Origin: Erodium maritimum
Taxonomy: Eukaryota > Streptophyta > Magnoliopsida > Geraniales > Geraniaceae
DNA: 64,000 nt
Reading direction: 5' to 3'
Assembly: GCA_963921825.1 (NCBI GenBank)
Contig: OY997592.1
Coordinates: 33,536,252 to 33,600,251, forward strand
The translations under genes and the position numbers were made by a program. Under the pieces are notes generated by a model. The model saw nothing but the letters and a program-made list of their open reading frames with translations. It was not told the DNA's origin and did no database searches. Of this stretch, positions 47,136 through 58,810 are shown piece after piece. Positions within the stretch are counted from its first letter, which is position 1, and every line of letters starts with the position of its first letter.

Positions 47136-50100
47136 TGTCACGCCCCAATTTCAGCGAACCGAACTCGGGACGCGAACATTTTAAAAACATAAAAGCACTT
47201 GAAACATGTTTTCATGAAACACTTTAAAATACCAATTTAGTTCATCAAAATAATAATTACAGTTTAAAACACGTCCCACCAAGTGGAAAAAAGTACAAGG
47301 TATCCGTCACTAGACTCAAAAAGACAAAACCCGGACTCCGCTCCTAGCTCCACAAGCTTCGCGAGCTCACCTAGTCCGTCCCACGAACAGTACCTGTAGG
47401 AAAAGTAGCTAGGGGTGAGCGTTCGCTCACCACCACGGATAACAGACTGACTACGGCATAATTAGTAGATAAAGCCAGTAACACTAAAACCAAACCCAAC
47501 ACCGGGACTACAGTCCCCAACTCAAGTACTCAACTGACCCACAACCCGTCACCTTCCTCAACAGACTCGACACTCGATAAAAACAGTGTAGACCCGACAC
47601 AACTATCGACGACCTCCTCAAGGACTCGAACGAAACGACACAACACCAAACAAGATCACAAAGGATCGCACACCAGCTGCTTAATAACCAATCTCAATCA
47701 GGTCAGGGTTCGACCTATCGCAATTCCTCGACACGAAGTCGGATCAGGCTGTCGACCTTTCAAACTCGCAATTCCTCGACACTAAGTCGGATCAGGCTGT
47801 CGACCTTTAAAACTCGCAATTCATCGACACTAAGTCGGATCAGGCTGTCGACCTTTAGAACTCGCAATTCATCGACACTAAGTCGGATCAGGCTGTCGAC
47901 CTTTAAAACTCGCAATTCATCGACACTAAGTCGGATCAGGCTGTCGACCTTTAGAACTCGCAATTCATCGACACTAAGTCGGATCAGGCTGTCGACCTTT
48001 AGAACTCGCAATTCATCGACACTAAGTCGGATCAGGCTGTCGACCTTTAGAACTCACCACCCCAGGTAACCACAATCACAATCACAGGCAAGTTCAATCA
48101 CACAGGCACTCAAGGCCACTCAAGACACCTCAACAGTCAAGACTCGGGTTCAACAACCCCACGGCACTCACGGCCACCCCAAAACATCAACAGTAAGACA
48201 CGGGCACTCATGGCCACCCAAGACACCAACAATTAAATACGGGCTCTCATGGCCACCCAAACTCAACAATAAATAACGCGGGCTCTCAAGGCCACCCAAA
48301 CTCAACAATAATAACGCACAACAACCTCCGGCATACTCGATGCCTCCAACAGTCCTAAGATTTCTAGTTTCACAAACAACCTCCGGGCATGGTCATATGC
48401 CTCCAGTAAATCAATTATCAACAAGTTCACAGACGACCTCCGGGCATGGTCATATGCCTCCGGTAAATCAATTAACGCTAAGTTCTCTGCCCCTACGACA
48501 CTACTAAGTGTCACATGCTTTTCTCATAATCGTTATGATCCCGTATCATGCTTTTCTAATATTTGATAACCTAAATAACCCACGACACCCCGGTGTCACA
48601 TGCAATTCTACAGTTAACTTTCCCTAGTCAGGGCCGAGATCCGGCTACTTTTCCCTACCTCGTATATAGATCCAAAAGCGCTCCAACAAAACCCGAAGTG
48701 GACCTAGTCACTCGCCGAGCTTTCCCTTGCCTCGGTCCGTAACACGATCTAAAAGAACACAAATTCAAAGTACTTTTAAACTAGTACGAATAAACCGAAA
48801 ATTAATAAACTTAACGCCCAAACGTAACCCCGACAAAGACGATCACTCCCAAACTTCCCAATTATTCGATATTGCCGAAAAAGGACCCGTAAGGGCCAGA
48901 TTCGCCCGACATGGCGAATCTGCCCGGTTTTGGTTAATTGCCTTCCGGGGCTCCAAAAGTCCCCAATTTCGTTTCTACGGTCTTAGAATAAATCAAGGAA
49001 CTCAACGCACTTGACGGAATCGAATTCCGACTTATAAATCAATTAATTAACGTTTAAAGTTTCCCAAAACCCGTTAATTACAACTTCTCCAAATTAATTC
49101 CAAATTTCGATTCGATTAGGAATAAGTGGTCCGGGGGACGTTTTAAACCACCCGAACATTAAAACCCGAGCAACCGAGCACGTGGGCCCCACCCAAGAGG
49201 CTTGGCCGAGACCCTAGGGTTTGAGGGAGGGGCTCGGCCACCAAGTGGTGGCTGCTGCCACCTCCGGCCAGCCACCACATGGCCGGCCGGCCACCACCCA
49301 CGGTGGCCGGAGCTCCTCCCGAGCCTCCGGTCACCGGAAAACGTGAAATTAAACCCCCAAACACCTCTAAAACGTCTCCAACACCTCCCCACCCTCTACA
49401 CAACCCTAAGCCTTAGTTTATAACCAAACCCTAGCTCTTGAAAATAATCAAAACGAGAATCGGTTCGGGTATTACCGTAGAGGAGAACGAGGGGAACGGG
49501 ATTGCTCTTTGCTTTGACTCGATCCAAGGGCTCGATCACAAACCCTAGCTCAACCTCCCTTCTTCTCTCTTCTTCTCCTTCTCTCTCTAAAACCTCTCTT
49601 CTAATTTCTAATTTAATTAAACTAACAACAAAACTAATAAAAAAACTAACACTTTCCCTTTTAAAACCCCATACTCGGCCAACCCTCTCCAACCACACCT
49701 TTTCCCTCCAAAAATACACCACCATATACTTGACAAGTGTCAAGGTGGGTCCCATACCTTTTGGAAAATATCTAGTTGATATTTTCCAATCAGATTCGCG
49801 AAAAACGGACGTTTCGGGCCCCGAACGGGCACTTTTCCCAAAAATATTTTAAACTGGACGGGCTTCAAGGAAACGGCCCAACTAAGAGCGCTACGACGAT
49901 GGCTAAGCTTTTCGGGTCCAACACGGTCCTCGAATGGACCAAAACGTCGCTCGGGTGACTTTTCCAGCGAAAAATCAATCTTTCCCAAAATGACCAGAAA
50001 GTTGCCCTGAGTCCCCCGTAACTCATTTTAGTCGATAACGGGGTCAACTTAAGTCCGGCATGACCCTCGGGGTCAATTTAAGTTAAGTTAAGTGTCTGTC

Positions 50101-50166
50101 TTAAAAATTTTAAATTTTCCTGTTTTTCGCAGGTTTGACTGACGTTGACCAGAAGTGGTTATTACA
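47136..50166 (-). repeat. Gypsy Tek 5' LTR
   Basis: 3031 bp, matching 39117-42147 at a fixed offset of 8019 with no difference found in the lines I compared. Contains the second copy of the 48-bp minisatellite at 47719-48054 and the hairpin at 47414-47431. Confidence 0.95.
47719..48054. repeat. 48-bp minisatellite, seven units (Tek 5' LTR)
   Basis: Same seven-unit array as at 39700-40035, unit for unit, including the AAA/AGA alternation between units. The array has not changed since insertion. Confidence 0.95.
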
Positions 50167-50171
50167 ATTGA

Positions 50172-52135
50172 CCCTTTCAAATCGCCTTGGACCTTCCGGA
50201 ATTGTAACAGGAATTGGTTCTTACTCTACGACAATCTCTGGCTCCTTTCTACTGGGTTGTCAATTGGTTTAGACAGATCTGTACCATCCTGAATTTCTTC
50301 GAGATGCACAGTCCTCCCAATGACGTCTTTGGAAACAAAACTTCTTTTCCATAAAGACCCCACCCTAAGCGACGAACACCATGTTCTCACTGGGATTGTA
50401 GAAATAGTATCCCCTTGTTGCTTTGGGATACCACACGAAGGTGCATATCTCAGATCTTGGTTCGAGCTTAGTCGAAACCAAATGTTTCACATAAGCCTCG
50501 CAACCACAAATCTTTAGGAAGGACAAAGCGGGCATCATCCCGTACCATTTTTAAAATGGTGTCCCTTCCACACCATTCGTCGAAGCCCGATTCACTATGA
50601 ATGCGGTCGTCTCTAGAGCATAATCCCAGAAAGAGATTGGGAGATCAGTCCAACTAATAATGGAACGGACTATTGTCTAACAATGTCCGATTTCTCCGTT
50701 TGGCTACACCTTTCATCTACAGTGTCCCAGGAGGAGTCCATTCCAAAAGGATCCCATTCTCTATTAGATGATCTAATAACTCTGTGGTCAAGTATTTTCC
50801 ACCTCGATCCAATCGAAGTGCCTTAATACCTTTGTCGAGCTGGTTTTCTACTTTAGTCTTGAACTCTTTGAATTTATCAAAAGCTTCAGACTTATGTCTC
50901 AGCGAATAGACATAACCATATTTACTGTAATCATCAGTAAATGTGATAAAGTATTTAAAACCCCTCCTGGCAAGTGAACTTATTGGTCTACACACATTCG
51001 AGTGTATCAGCCCCAATAATTCACCCGCCCTTTCATCGCGATCGATAAAAGGGCACTTTAGTCATTTTGCCCATCAAACAAACCTTGCACCTATCGATCG
51101 AATGGAATTCGAATGAACCTGAAAGTCCGCACTTCTGAAATGTTGATAGGTGCTTCTTGTTTATGCGACCTAAATGACAGTGCCTTAACAGAGTTAGGTT
51201 TAAATCGTTGGATTTAGACCTCTTGGTATTAACGGAATATATAGAACTTGAGGCATTGTTACCCATATCTAATATGTACAATCCTCCAACCAAGTCAGTA
51301 CTGGTATAAAACATATCATTGCATAGAACATTGAAAATTCCATTTCCAATACTAACATTATATCCTTCCTTGTCAAACACGGATACAGATATAATATTCC
51401 TACTAAAAGTAGGTATGCAATATACATTATACAGTACTAAGACAAGGCCTCTTGGCAAAGCAAGACTCATGGATCCTACAGCAGTTGCCACAACTCTGAG
51501 GTCCACTTCGTGCTTTCCAAACCTCTCCTACTTTCAGCCACCATATATAAGTGCATGTGTGAGATTCAGTCCTGGTATCTAATACCCATGAATCTTTGGA
51601 AGTAGAGAGATGTAGCTCTATAGAGTTAATACCGGATGAAGGCACGGTCCCACCGCCCTTCCTTAGATCATCCAGGTTTCCTGATGAAGGCGCAGTCCTA
51701 CTGCCCTTCTTCAGATCATCCACGCTATTTGATGAAGGCGCAGTCCCACTGCCCTTCTTCAGATCAGCCGTGAACTTCCTGTAATCCCGGTTCCAATGAC
51801 CAGGCTGTTGGCAGTAGAAGCAGACATTCTCAGGTGTCTCATCTTTCCTGCCAAGTGCGCATGGGCCCAGCCCTTGCCACTTCCAATTCCCTTGTTGACC
51901 ATTAGAATATCCTTGGATCCCAGATCCCTGAGATATTCTTCTCAGCAGTTAATGACACTTCATGTAACTCTGATATGGTCTTAGAGACAGCCTTGTCAAG
52001 GACATATTCTTTGCGTTCAGACTTGAGGACTATCCTCAAAATTCTGTACCAGTCCAAATAGTTTGTCCCATTTAGCTTGACCCTGTCAAGAATGGTTTTT
52101 AATGACAAACTATTAATGTTCGCTGAATTTGCCAT
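50172..52135 (-). mobile_element. Copia C gag and integrase remnants
   Basis: Right-hand part of copia C beyond Tek. On the - strand gag starts at 52135 (MANSANINSLSLKTILDRVK). A gag-pre-integrase region lies at 51033-51506 (LTLLRHCHLGRINKKHL, CKVCLMGKMTK) and integrase at 50717-51016 (FTDDYSKYGYVYSLRHKSEA). A linker continues to 50172. The frames are broken, and the order and similarities match copia D at 18403-20400. Confidence 0.85.
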
Positions 52136-53691
52136 TTGATCTACAACAGATAAAATTCAATCAGTAAACTGAATAAATTTTATGAAGATCAAGCTTAAAC
52201 ACCAACAATCGATTCTAAACCTTTAGAATCTGAAACCAAGATCCTTGATTCACTCGATTAAGCTGAACTAATGCTCACCACTTAATCGAGCTATGTAGGT
52301 AGGACTCCATCCAATCACATCCAATGTGACTCTTGGCTAGGGTATGCACTTATGTACACGGCTTACCCTATCTGTTACCCTAGCTCAACCTCAGGCTGAG
52401 AATCGTAGTCGGGTCCACCAATTTTCAACTATGGCCCGTCACTATGTAGGTGCTCCGCTAATGCGCACGACACCCACATATGTCGTCCAAACCTACTACC
52501 CCGCTTTCCCATGGATGCTCCGCTAATGCGCACGACACCCATAGGACGGGGAGGTAGTAAGGTGTTGATAATTGGGAGGTATCAGACATGACCCGTTTTT
52601 ACTTGTCCGGTTGTGTTTAAAACTTTGACACATCCTAGATGCGATGAGCACATCAACTACATTCCAAATGCAATGATGCCTCAAATTACATCCAATGTAA
52701 TTCTTCCTTCGAACCCGTCAACTACATCCAATGTAATGACGATTCTAAGGGCTCACACACAAGGATTAAAAGTCCAATTTTATCTTTGCATGTGAGGTGA
52801 TATGCTCGGTAAATAAAGATAAGCATGCAATTCTAAAACACATAGAATTAATCATGCATAAACTAAACCAAGCATAAAGCGATAAATGTGCACATAATAG
52901 CCCCCTAAACTAACTCCCACTAGCTTCTTGAGCTCCACCGACTCCAAGCCGATGCCAACACCCGAAAAGCCACCAAATGACCTTTTCGCCCTTTCTTCGT
53001 CTTGAGTAAAAAATTAAAATTTAATACACGACTCGCAGGTCGGGAATAAATAAATATTACAAACAAGTGGTTCGACGACCACACCTTGAAAGAATAATTA
53101 CACGCTAACACTAACGGCTCGCAGGCCGTGAAAAGCGATAAATAATTAAATTGAGCTCGGGGCTATTATGTACACCATGCCAACATCACATCACACATCG
53201 TGTTATCAAACAAGCATGTTATCAAACATCATGTGATTTTCCGGTTTTAATTAATAGCCAAGTTTCGAAATTTTTTGATGCTCGGTTTATCGAAACCGTT
53301 CAAAAATGAAACTTTTGAACATTTGATCTTCGAGTTCGTCATGACGGTTCCAAACTCGTCATAACTAACAAAACGGTTTAGCCTTGGTATATCAACCATC
53401 CAATAGTCATCCTTGGCCTAGCTCCGTCCAACGGAGCCCCGTTCGGTCCCGGTTTCGGCTCCCCGAGAGTCCCGCTCCCGAGACCCAAAAAATCAAATTT
53501 TTTTCAAAATTTCCAGATTTGAAATAATTTTCAAAAATTCATTTTACATGCATTAAATCCATAAAAAATAATTTAAAACATGTTATCAAACAATTTAGCA
53601 AAACAACATGCCAAAAACGAAACTTTCAAGCAAAACCGAAACTTTGAACACCGTCTTGTGAATCCCGAAGGTAGCACGGCTCTGATACCAC
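52136..53691 (-). other. Copia C leader with two structured repeats and primer site
   Basis: Non-coding. Two hairpins at 52444-52479 and 52508-52545 match those of copia D. The primer site TGGTATCAGAGC (- strand) is at 53679-53690, one base before the 5' LTR. The gag start context GTTGTAGATCAAATG is identical to that of copia D. Confidence 0.82.
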
Positions 53692-55379
53692 TGTTGGGTC
53701 TCGAGGTAGGGTTGGAGATGAACCAACTCGCAGCGGAAAATCAATGAAAACCAAGAGACAATTAAAACCATGAAACAACTAACAAAGAATGGATTCACAA
53801 GAGAAAAATTCAGCACTAGTTCTTACCAAAACAAGAACACCGGTTAACGAATGATTGGCTTGAGTCTCCAAGACGCCTACGTATCCACATGGGAATCAAA
53901 GCCACGTAGTTCTTCTCTTTGAGGACTCAAGAACACAAAAATGGAGGTGGGAGCTTGCCAAACCCGAAATTGCAAGGGAAGGGGGAGAGAAGTTGTGTTT
54001 CCTATTCTTGTCTTGTGTTTGTTATGTTGAAAAAAGATGACTTAAACATAACAAAACCCATACTTGTCCAACTAAAGGCATGGGACAAGTATGGTGTCAA
54101 GTAAGGTGTAAATAGGACAAAGTATGGCAAGACAAGATTGGGTTAGGTGGTGAATCACCAACACCTTAATCCTTGTCTTGCTTACTTAGTACTAATTAAT
54201 CAAGACTTGATTAATTAGTTCCATGGGCCTTGGTTGCATGGGCCTTTCATGGGCCTCTTGGAACATGGCCCGTGGCCATTTCCAACGAGGTCCCGTGATT
54301 CGCTCATCGCCTCCATGCCTTCCATACCGGAAATGTCCAACATTATCCGACGCGATCAATCCCAAGACTCCAAGCCTTGTCTCGATCCGTAAAGTCCTAT
54401 TCACTTACGGGCACATGACCCAAAACCCAGTTTTGGTCATGTCCCGAGACAACTCCCTTTTGGCCATTCTCCATAAATGTGTCAATGAGTTTCATCCTCC
54501 GGTGTGACCCTTAGGTTTATGCATGTCAATAGATCAACGTAAAATCCCATTTTACTTGATCCTATTTAAGTGGCAACTAACGAGACTTTAGTATTGCCTG
54601 ACACTACATAACGAATCGACCCTATCGATTCTAACCTTTCCGTCGTCCCTGTCATTATCCTTTTATCTCCGATATCTTGATTGAGATAAGGCATAGAGCC
54701 GTCATCCTTATTATTCTCAATCACCGTTCCTTGATATGTGAGATGACTGAAGATATGATACCCAGTATCATGTGCATGGCCATGCTATTCTTCCAGTCAC
54801 TCTCGATCAAGCGGCCGAGAACCGATATCTTTCCCATACCTTAGTATGAGGGATAAATCCCTTAGCCGTCTTTCGTGTCACTCATGTAGCCCGTCCCCAA
54901 GCCAATCCTGGCCGTTATGGAAGCCCTGTTACGGACAACGTTAGGCTCAGGTCAAACTCAGTTGTTCACTACATAGCGATCACAAAGACTCCTTGGTCTA
55001 AGGATACATGACAAGCTACAACACTGAATATGTTCATGACTTAATCTATGGCACATATTCAGGGCGGGTCGTCCAATATCATGTCCCACATGATATCTAT
55101 GATCAGACTCCGGAATCCCATTCCAATGACTAACAGAACGTAAGCCATAAAGAGCCATCTTTCATACTAGTCGCTTCTAGTGAAGCTTTGTTGACTAGGG
55201 ACCCATCGAGTGTGATCTATCTCGATCTATGGTTCTATTCGCATGGTGGGCATAGATCAGAGCACACATCGATATATTACTCCAACACATAAGTAATATA
55301 AAGCCGCTTTAATTTTATTGCTAACGATGATATATACATTTGGACATTTAGGATTGAACTACGGGCACTAAGACTAACA
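53692..55379 (-). repeat. Copia C 5' LTR
   Basis: 1688 bp, same as 35870-37557 at offset 17822. It ends AGACTAACA at 55379, followed by the duplicated target tatct. Confidence 0.94.
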
Positions 55380-55384
55380 TATCT

Positions 55385-55923
55385 CTCATATTTATATGAG
55401 TGACAGATCCCTTATCAGTCAACCATATCTCTCACATAGACATTTATGCACCCAATCACAGCCTTTATAATTGCCCGGTTAAAGACAACGTTTAACTGTG
55501 TCAAAGCACACAGCCACCTATGTAGAAATCATGATGACTATAAGGTCAGAGGACTTAAGTCATATTATAGTACTGAGAAATACTCATGAAAGTTCCTATG
55601 TAGTATTCTCATAGTGGGCCATCCAATGCCATTTCCCTAAATGACATCTATGATTTGACTTCATATCCAATATGTATGATCAGTAAAACGTAATCATCAG
55701 CTAACATCATACTAGTCTTAGTATATCAATAAGACCAGGGATCAAGTGAATAATACTCTATTACTTCTAAGAGTTTTACTATCAGGTCCTCAACCCGATG
55801 ATCTTAAGAAAGAGTATTATTCACACTATTAACATTTCACAAATGATAATAGTAGTGCCGATGTATTAATGAAATGATAATGCCGTCCATAATCACGATT
55901 GGCCTAGGGCACAAAAACCAACA
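55385..55923 (-). repeat. Copia-2 5' LTR, second part
   Basis: Resumes the LTR interrupted at 35869. It matches 25206-25743 of the other LTR almost base for base and ends AAAAACCAACA before ctccg. Confidence 0.93.
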
Positions 55924-56348
55924 CTCCGATACTTGCGACTCAGGTGTGGTGGTAGAAGAACGGACCGTGGTTTGTGGAGCAGGGATAGCCGAGCCGGAGG
56001 AGATAATGGAGGAGGTCGGCGGAGCACTCTCTGGCAGGATGTGATGGAGGACTCGGTACACTCGGTAGTGGATTTTGAAGAGTTCTTCCCATGAGGAGCA
56101 CTGCCCTTTATCCATTTCCAGTGTGATCGGGATTGCACTCCTGATATTTGCCACAATGAGGGCTTGATAGACTCGCGGATCTGCCATGGTTGAAGACGCA
56201 GGTTGAAGTCTGCGTGAGAAAGTCTTGTGCATGTTGCGGTTTGGTTCAAAAAATAGAAATTTAGATGAGGAATAAAAATTTGTGGCGGAAGCAAAATAAA
56301 AAAAATAGGGAAAGAGAGGTTTAATTCAGATGAAACTCCGATATTATA
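55924..56348 (-). mobile_element. Ale-type copia fragment: N-terminal gag and leader
   Basis: The - strand at 55929-56187 encodes a copia gag N-terminus (MADPRVYQALIVANIRSAIP, then LEMDKGQCSSWEELF), the Ale-type pattern, with a possible upstream ATG at 56232. A degenerate primer-site-like word (- strand TAATATCGGAG, compare TGGTATCAGAG) lies at 56336-56346. The leader between them is short and A/T-rich. It is the same element as 13706-15197 and 23031-23895, separated by later insertions. Confidence 0.75.
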
Positions 56349-56525
56349 TTGGGATTTCAACCATGCGTATAACATTATTCATCTGTTGTATTTGTATACA
56401 CTGTACAAATTACAATGTATTCAAAATTATACACAATATAATCTCTAAAAGTTTGTTGTGTATGATAATGTATACGAATACAAGAAATGAATAATATCAT
56501 ACGCGGGGTTAAAATCCCAAAATAA
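56344..56525. repeat. Long imperfect inverted repeat, 57-bp arms
   Basis: Arms at 56344-56400 and 56469-56525 are reverse complements with about 10 mismatches, around a 68-bp A/T-rich centre. The outer tips read TTGGGATTT and AAATCCCAA. The left arm abuts the degenerate primer site of the Ale element, so the left half may be that element's LTR end and the right half an inverted copy. A MITE is the alternative; I see no convincing target duplication. Confidence 0.7.
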
Positions 56526-57048
56526 GTTTGATTAATATCAAAATCTATCACTATCTGTAACACTCCATCGTGAAATGGAAGCTACAATTAATGAGGCCAA
56601 GCAGGGTATCGGACCACTGAGTTGCTGGAAGGTGGGGACAGGCCGAGAGAATGAGAAGGTGCGATCACTTTCAAGGTGGGCTGGACTCGTCTCCATCTGC
56701 AATGTGGAGATAGACCAAGAGGCATGGCTTGGTTTCGGATTTGTGTTGATTGCTCTTCAAATAAATTGATGTGCAGGTGCACTCCATGCTTGTATGTTTA
56801 CTTCCACGACCCACCTATACCAAGGCTCTTGCTTGGATTAATCGCCTCTCATTATGGGTCCCACTCCCACCGTTATAGATTTGACATGAGTAAGGTGGTA
56901 GAATACTTGTTACCGTACATACGTACTATTATTGCGCGTCAGAACAAACAAACATGTCATTGTCGCATCCTCGTGATAACGCACAGCTGGTACAACTTGA
57001 ACTCACCATCTTCCACGACACTACCCCATGCAAGCATGCTTCGACCAA
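56526..57048. other. Unassigned sequence
   Basis: About 520 bp with no recognised element, repeat or credible gene. Short open frames are present on both strands but have no motif I know. It could be remnant LTR, or a sliver of the sequence into which the surrounding elements inserted. Confidence 0.4.
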
Positions 57049-57245
57049 TGTATTGAAAACAAATTAACTATTATTCTGATGTATGCGAATGTAAATAAGA
57101 ATAATTCTCTTATATTAACTCAAGGAAAACTAACTCAAAAACTTCAAGTACTCACAAACTCATACAAGTCTATCATACAACAACTCGCCATCTTTATCTC
57201 AAATCTCAATTGGATTAGGATTCCTTTAACTTGCAGCGCAAGTCT

Positions 57246-58013
57246 TCAAGCTTGATCTATCATTGAATCATGAACGCCAATGAGCTCTCTCATTTCTTTA
57301 AACTTGATCTTGCCAAGCGCCTTTGTTAAGATATCCGCCTTTTGCCTCTCTCCAGAAATGTGTTCGATGTCTACTTGCCCATTTTCCACACACTCACGTA
57401 CAAAGTGATATCTTCTATGTATATGTTTGATCCGTCCATGGAAGACTGGGTTTTTTGTAAGAGATATCGCTGATTTGTTGTCTATTCGGATCGTCACTCT
57501 TTCACACGCTCCACTAGTAATCTCACTTAGAAGTTGTTGAAGCCATATTGCCTGTTTTGCTGCTTCTGTGGCTGTCATAAACTCAGCTTCACAAGAAGAT
57601 AAGGCTACAGTCTCCTGCTTTTGTGAACAGCAGGTGATTGGACTTTCTCCAAGATAGAAGATATGCCCTGTTACACTCTTTCCATCATCTACATCTATAT
57701 TAAAAGAGCTATCGTTGTATCCTAATAATGTGGGTATCTTGTTCGTACATTTGTAAGTAAGACCATATGAGGAGGTGCCACGCAAATATCTCAGAACATG
57801 TTTCAACGTCGCGTCGTGTGACTCCTTAGGATCAATCATATATCTGCTTAGCAGTCCAATACTATACAAAAGATCAGGACGTGTGTGAATTAGATAACGC
57901 AGACATCCAATACTCCTCCTGTACCTCTTCTCTTCAATAGATTTTTCACCAAGTGCCTTTGATAGTTTCAGATTCATGTCCATCGGTATACAAGCTGGAT
58001 TACAACCGTCCAT
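57246..58013 (-). mobile_element. Copia H RNase H region
   Basis: 255 residues on the - strand beginning MDGCNPACIPMDMNLKLSKA. They include the Ty1/copia RNase H landmarks TRPDLLYSIGLLSRYM, ALSSCEAEFMTATEAAKQAI, IRIDNKSAISLTKNPVFHGR and HIHRRYHFVRECVENGQVD. The frame ends 64 nt from the putative 3' LTR. Confidence 0.88.
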
Positions 58014-58075
58014 TCCCGTCTCGGAAAGAATTTTGACACATACCTCTCCTGTTTTAACGTAATCCCATCGTCATG

Positions 58076-58804
58076 TTATGTTACTTCGATACCCAAGTAG
58101 TATGTTAGTCTTCCCAAATCACTCATCTCAAACTTGGCTGCCATCTCCCTTTTGAATTCAACTATCATTGACAAATCTGAGCCTGTAACAAGTAAATCAT
58201 CCACATAAACTGCCACAACGAGAAGATGGCCCTTTCTCTTCCTTTGATACAATGAAGGTTCCTTAGAGCATCGTGTAAACTTTAATTCTCTGAGAATTTG
58301 ATTCAACTTATCATTCCAAGCTCTAGGAGCTTGTTTTAAGCCATAGAGAGCTTTAGAGATCTTGTAGACTTTGTCCTTGCTTCCTTTAATCTCAAAGCCC
58401 TCAGGTTGTGAAACATAAACCTCTTCTTTTATATTACCAATGAGAAATGCGGTCTTTACGTCAAGGTGATGAACTTCCCAGCCGTTTGATGCTGCCAACG
58501 CAATGATAAGTCGGATTGTTTCAATCCTTGCAACAGGAGCGAACACTTCATCATAATCTATCCCATGTCTTTGCACGTAGCCTTTCACAACTAGTCTTGC
58601 TTTGTACTTGTTCACACTTTCGTCTAGATTACGTTTAACTTTAAACACCCACTTAAGTCCAATGGGTTTTGTTCCCGCAGGTAAGTCAACCAAAGTCCAT
58701 GTTTGATTCCTTTCGATCGAGGCTATCTCATCTTTACAAGCGTCTAACCATACCTTCATATTTTTTGCTTCAGCGAAATCCCACAGTTCATCATTAATTG
58801 CCAT
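58076..58804 (-). mobile_element. Copia H reverse transcriptase region
   Basis: 242 residues on the - strand. Copia RT landmarks in order are WTLVDLPAGTKPIGLKWVFK, NKYKARLVVKGYVQRHGIDY, FAPVARIETIRLIIALAA, LDVKTAFL, LYGLKQAPRAWNDKL and the catalytic AVYVDDLLVTG. Confidence 0.9.
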
Positions 58805-58810
58805 TAGTAG

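Larger units (their letters stand above)
39117..50166 (-). mobile_element. Gypsy Tek: very young Tekay/Del-type chromovirus lacking a recognisable gag
   Basis: 11,050 bp, flanked by attga (39112-39116, 50167-50171). LTRs of 3031 bp at 39117-42147 and 47136-50166 share a constant offset of 8019 and look identical. The primer site (initiator tRNA-Met) is at 47121-47132 and the polypurine tract at 42148-42162. Pol is one 1017-codon frame. The 2 kb between primer site and pol holds only a protease remnant and non-coding sequence. Zero observed differences in 3 kb suggests tens of thousands of years or less at 1.3e-8 per site per year. The pol residues ([30 protein letters not shown]) and long LTRs fit Tekay/Del. 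It looks structurally whole at its ends but is incomplete in coding content. It is the innermost layer, so the youngest of the central stack. Confidence 0.95.
35870..55379 (-). mobile_element. Copia C: young copia element carrying a nested gypsy
   Basis: LTRs at 35870-37557 and 53692-55379 (1688 bp each, constant offset 17822, identical wherever compared). Target duplication tatct lies at 35865-35869 and 55380-55384. The internal region is split by gypsy Tek at 39117-50166. Without Tek it is about 8.5 kb. Identical LTRs put insertion at well under 0.1-0.2 million years at 1.3e-8 per site per year, older only than Tek. Despite this, gag-pol is visibly broken (about ten breaks) and has the same decayed layout as copia D. 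This suggests it moved using proteins supplied by a relative. Confidence 0.94.
23896..55923 (-). mobile_element. Copia-2: outer copia element, interrupted by two later insertions
   Basis: 3' LTR at 23896-25743, internal region 25744-34543, 5' LTR at 34544-35869 continued at 55385-55923. Target duplication ctccg lies at 23891-23895 and 55924-55928, within Ale gag. Its leader is interrupted by solo LTR G (29453-33019) and its 5' LTR by copia C (35870-55379). Without those insertions and their duplicated targets it is about 9 kb. LTRs differ at about 2% of compared sites plus one 17-bp repeat-unit difference, suggesting roughly one million years at 1.3e-8 per site per year. Gag and pol are recognisable on the - strand with about ten breaks. 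The lineage within Ty1/copia is not assigned. Confidence 0.92.

Noticed and set aside
56575-57056. Short open frames in the unassigned 56.5-57.0 kb region
   Set aside because: Under 130 codons, overlapping, no motif, and no homologue I recognise.
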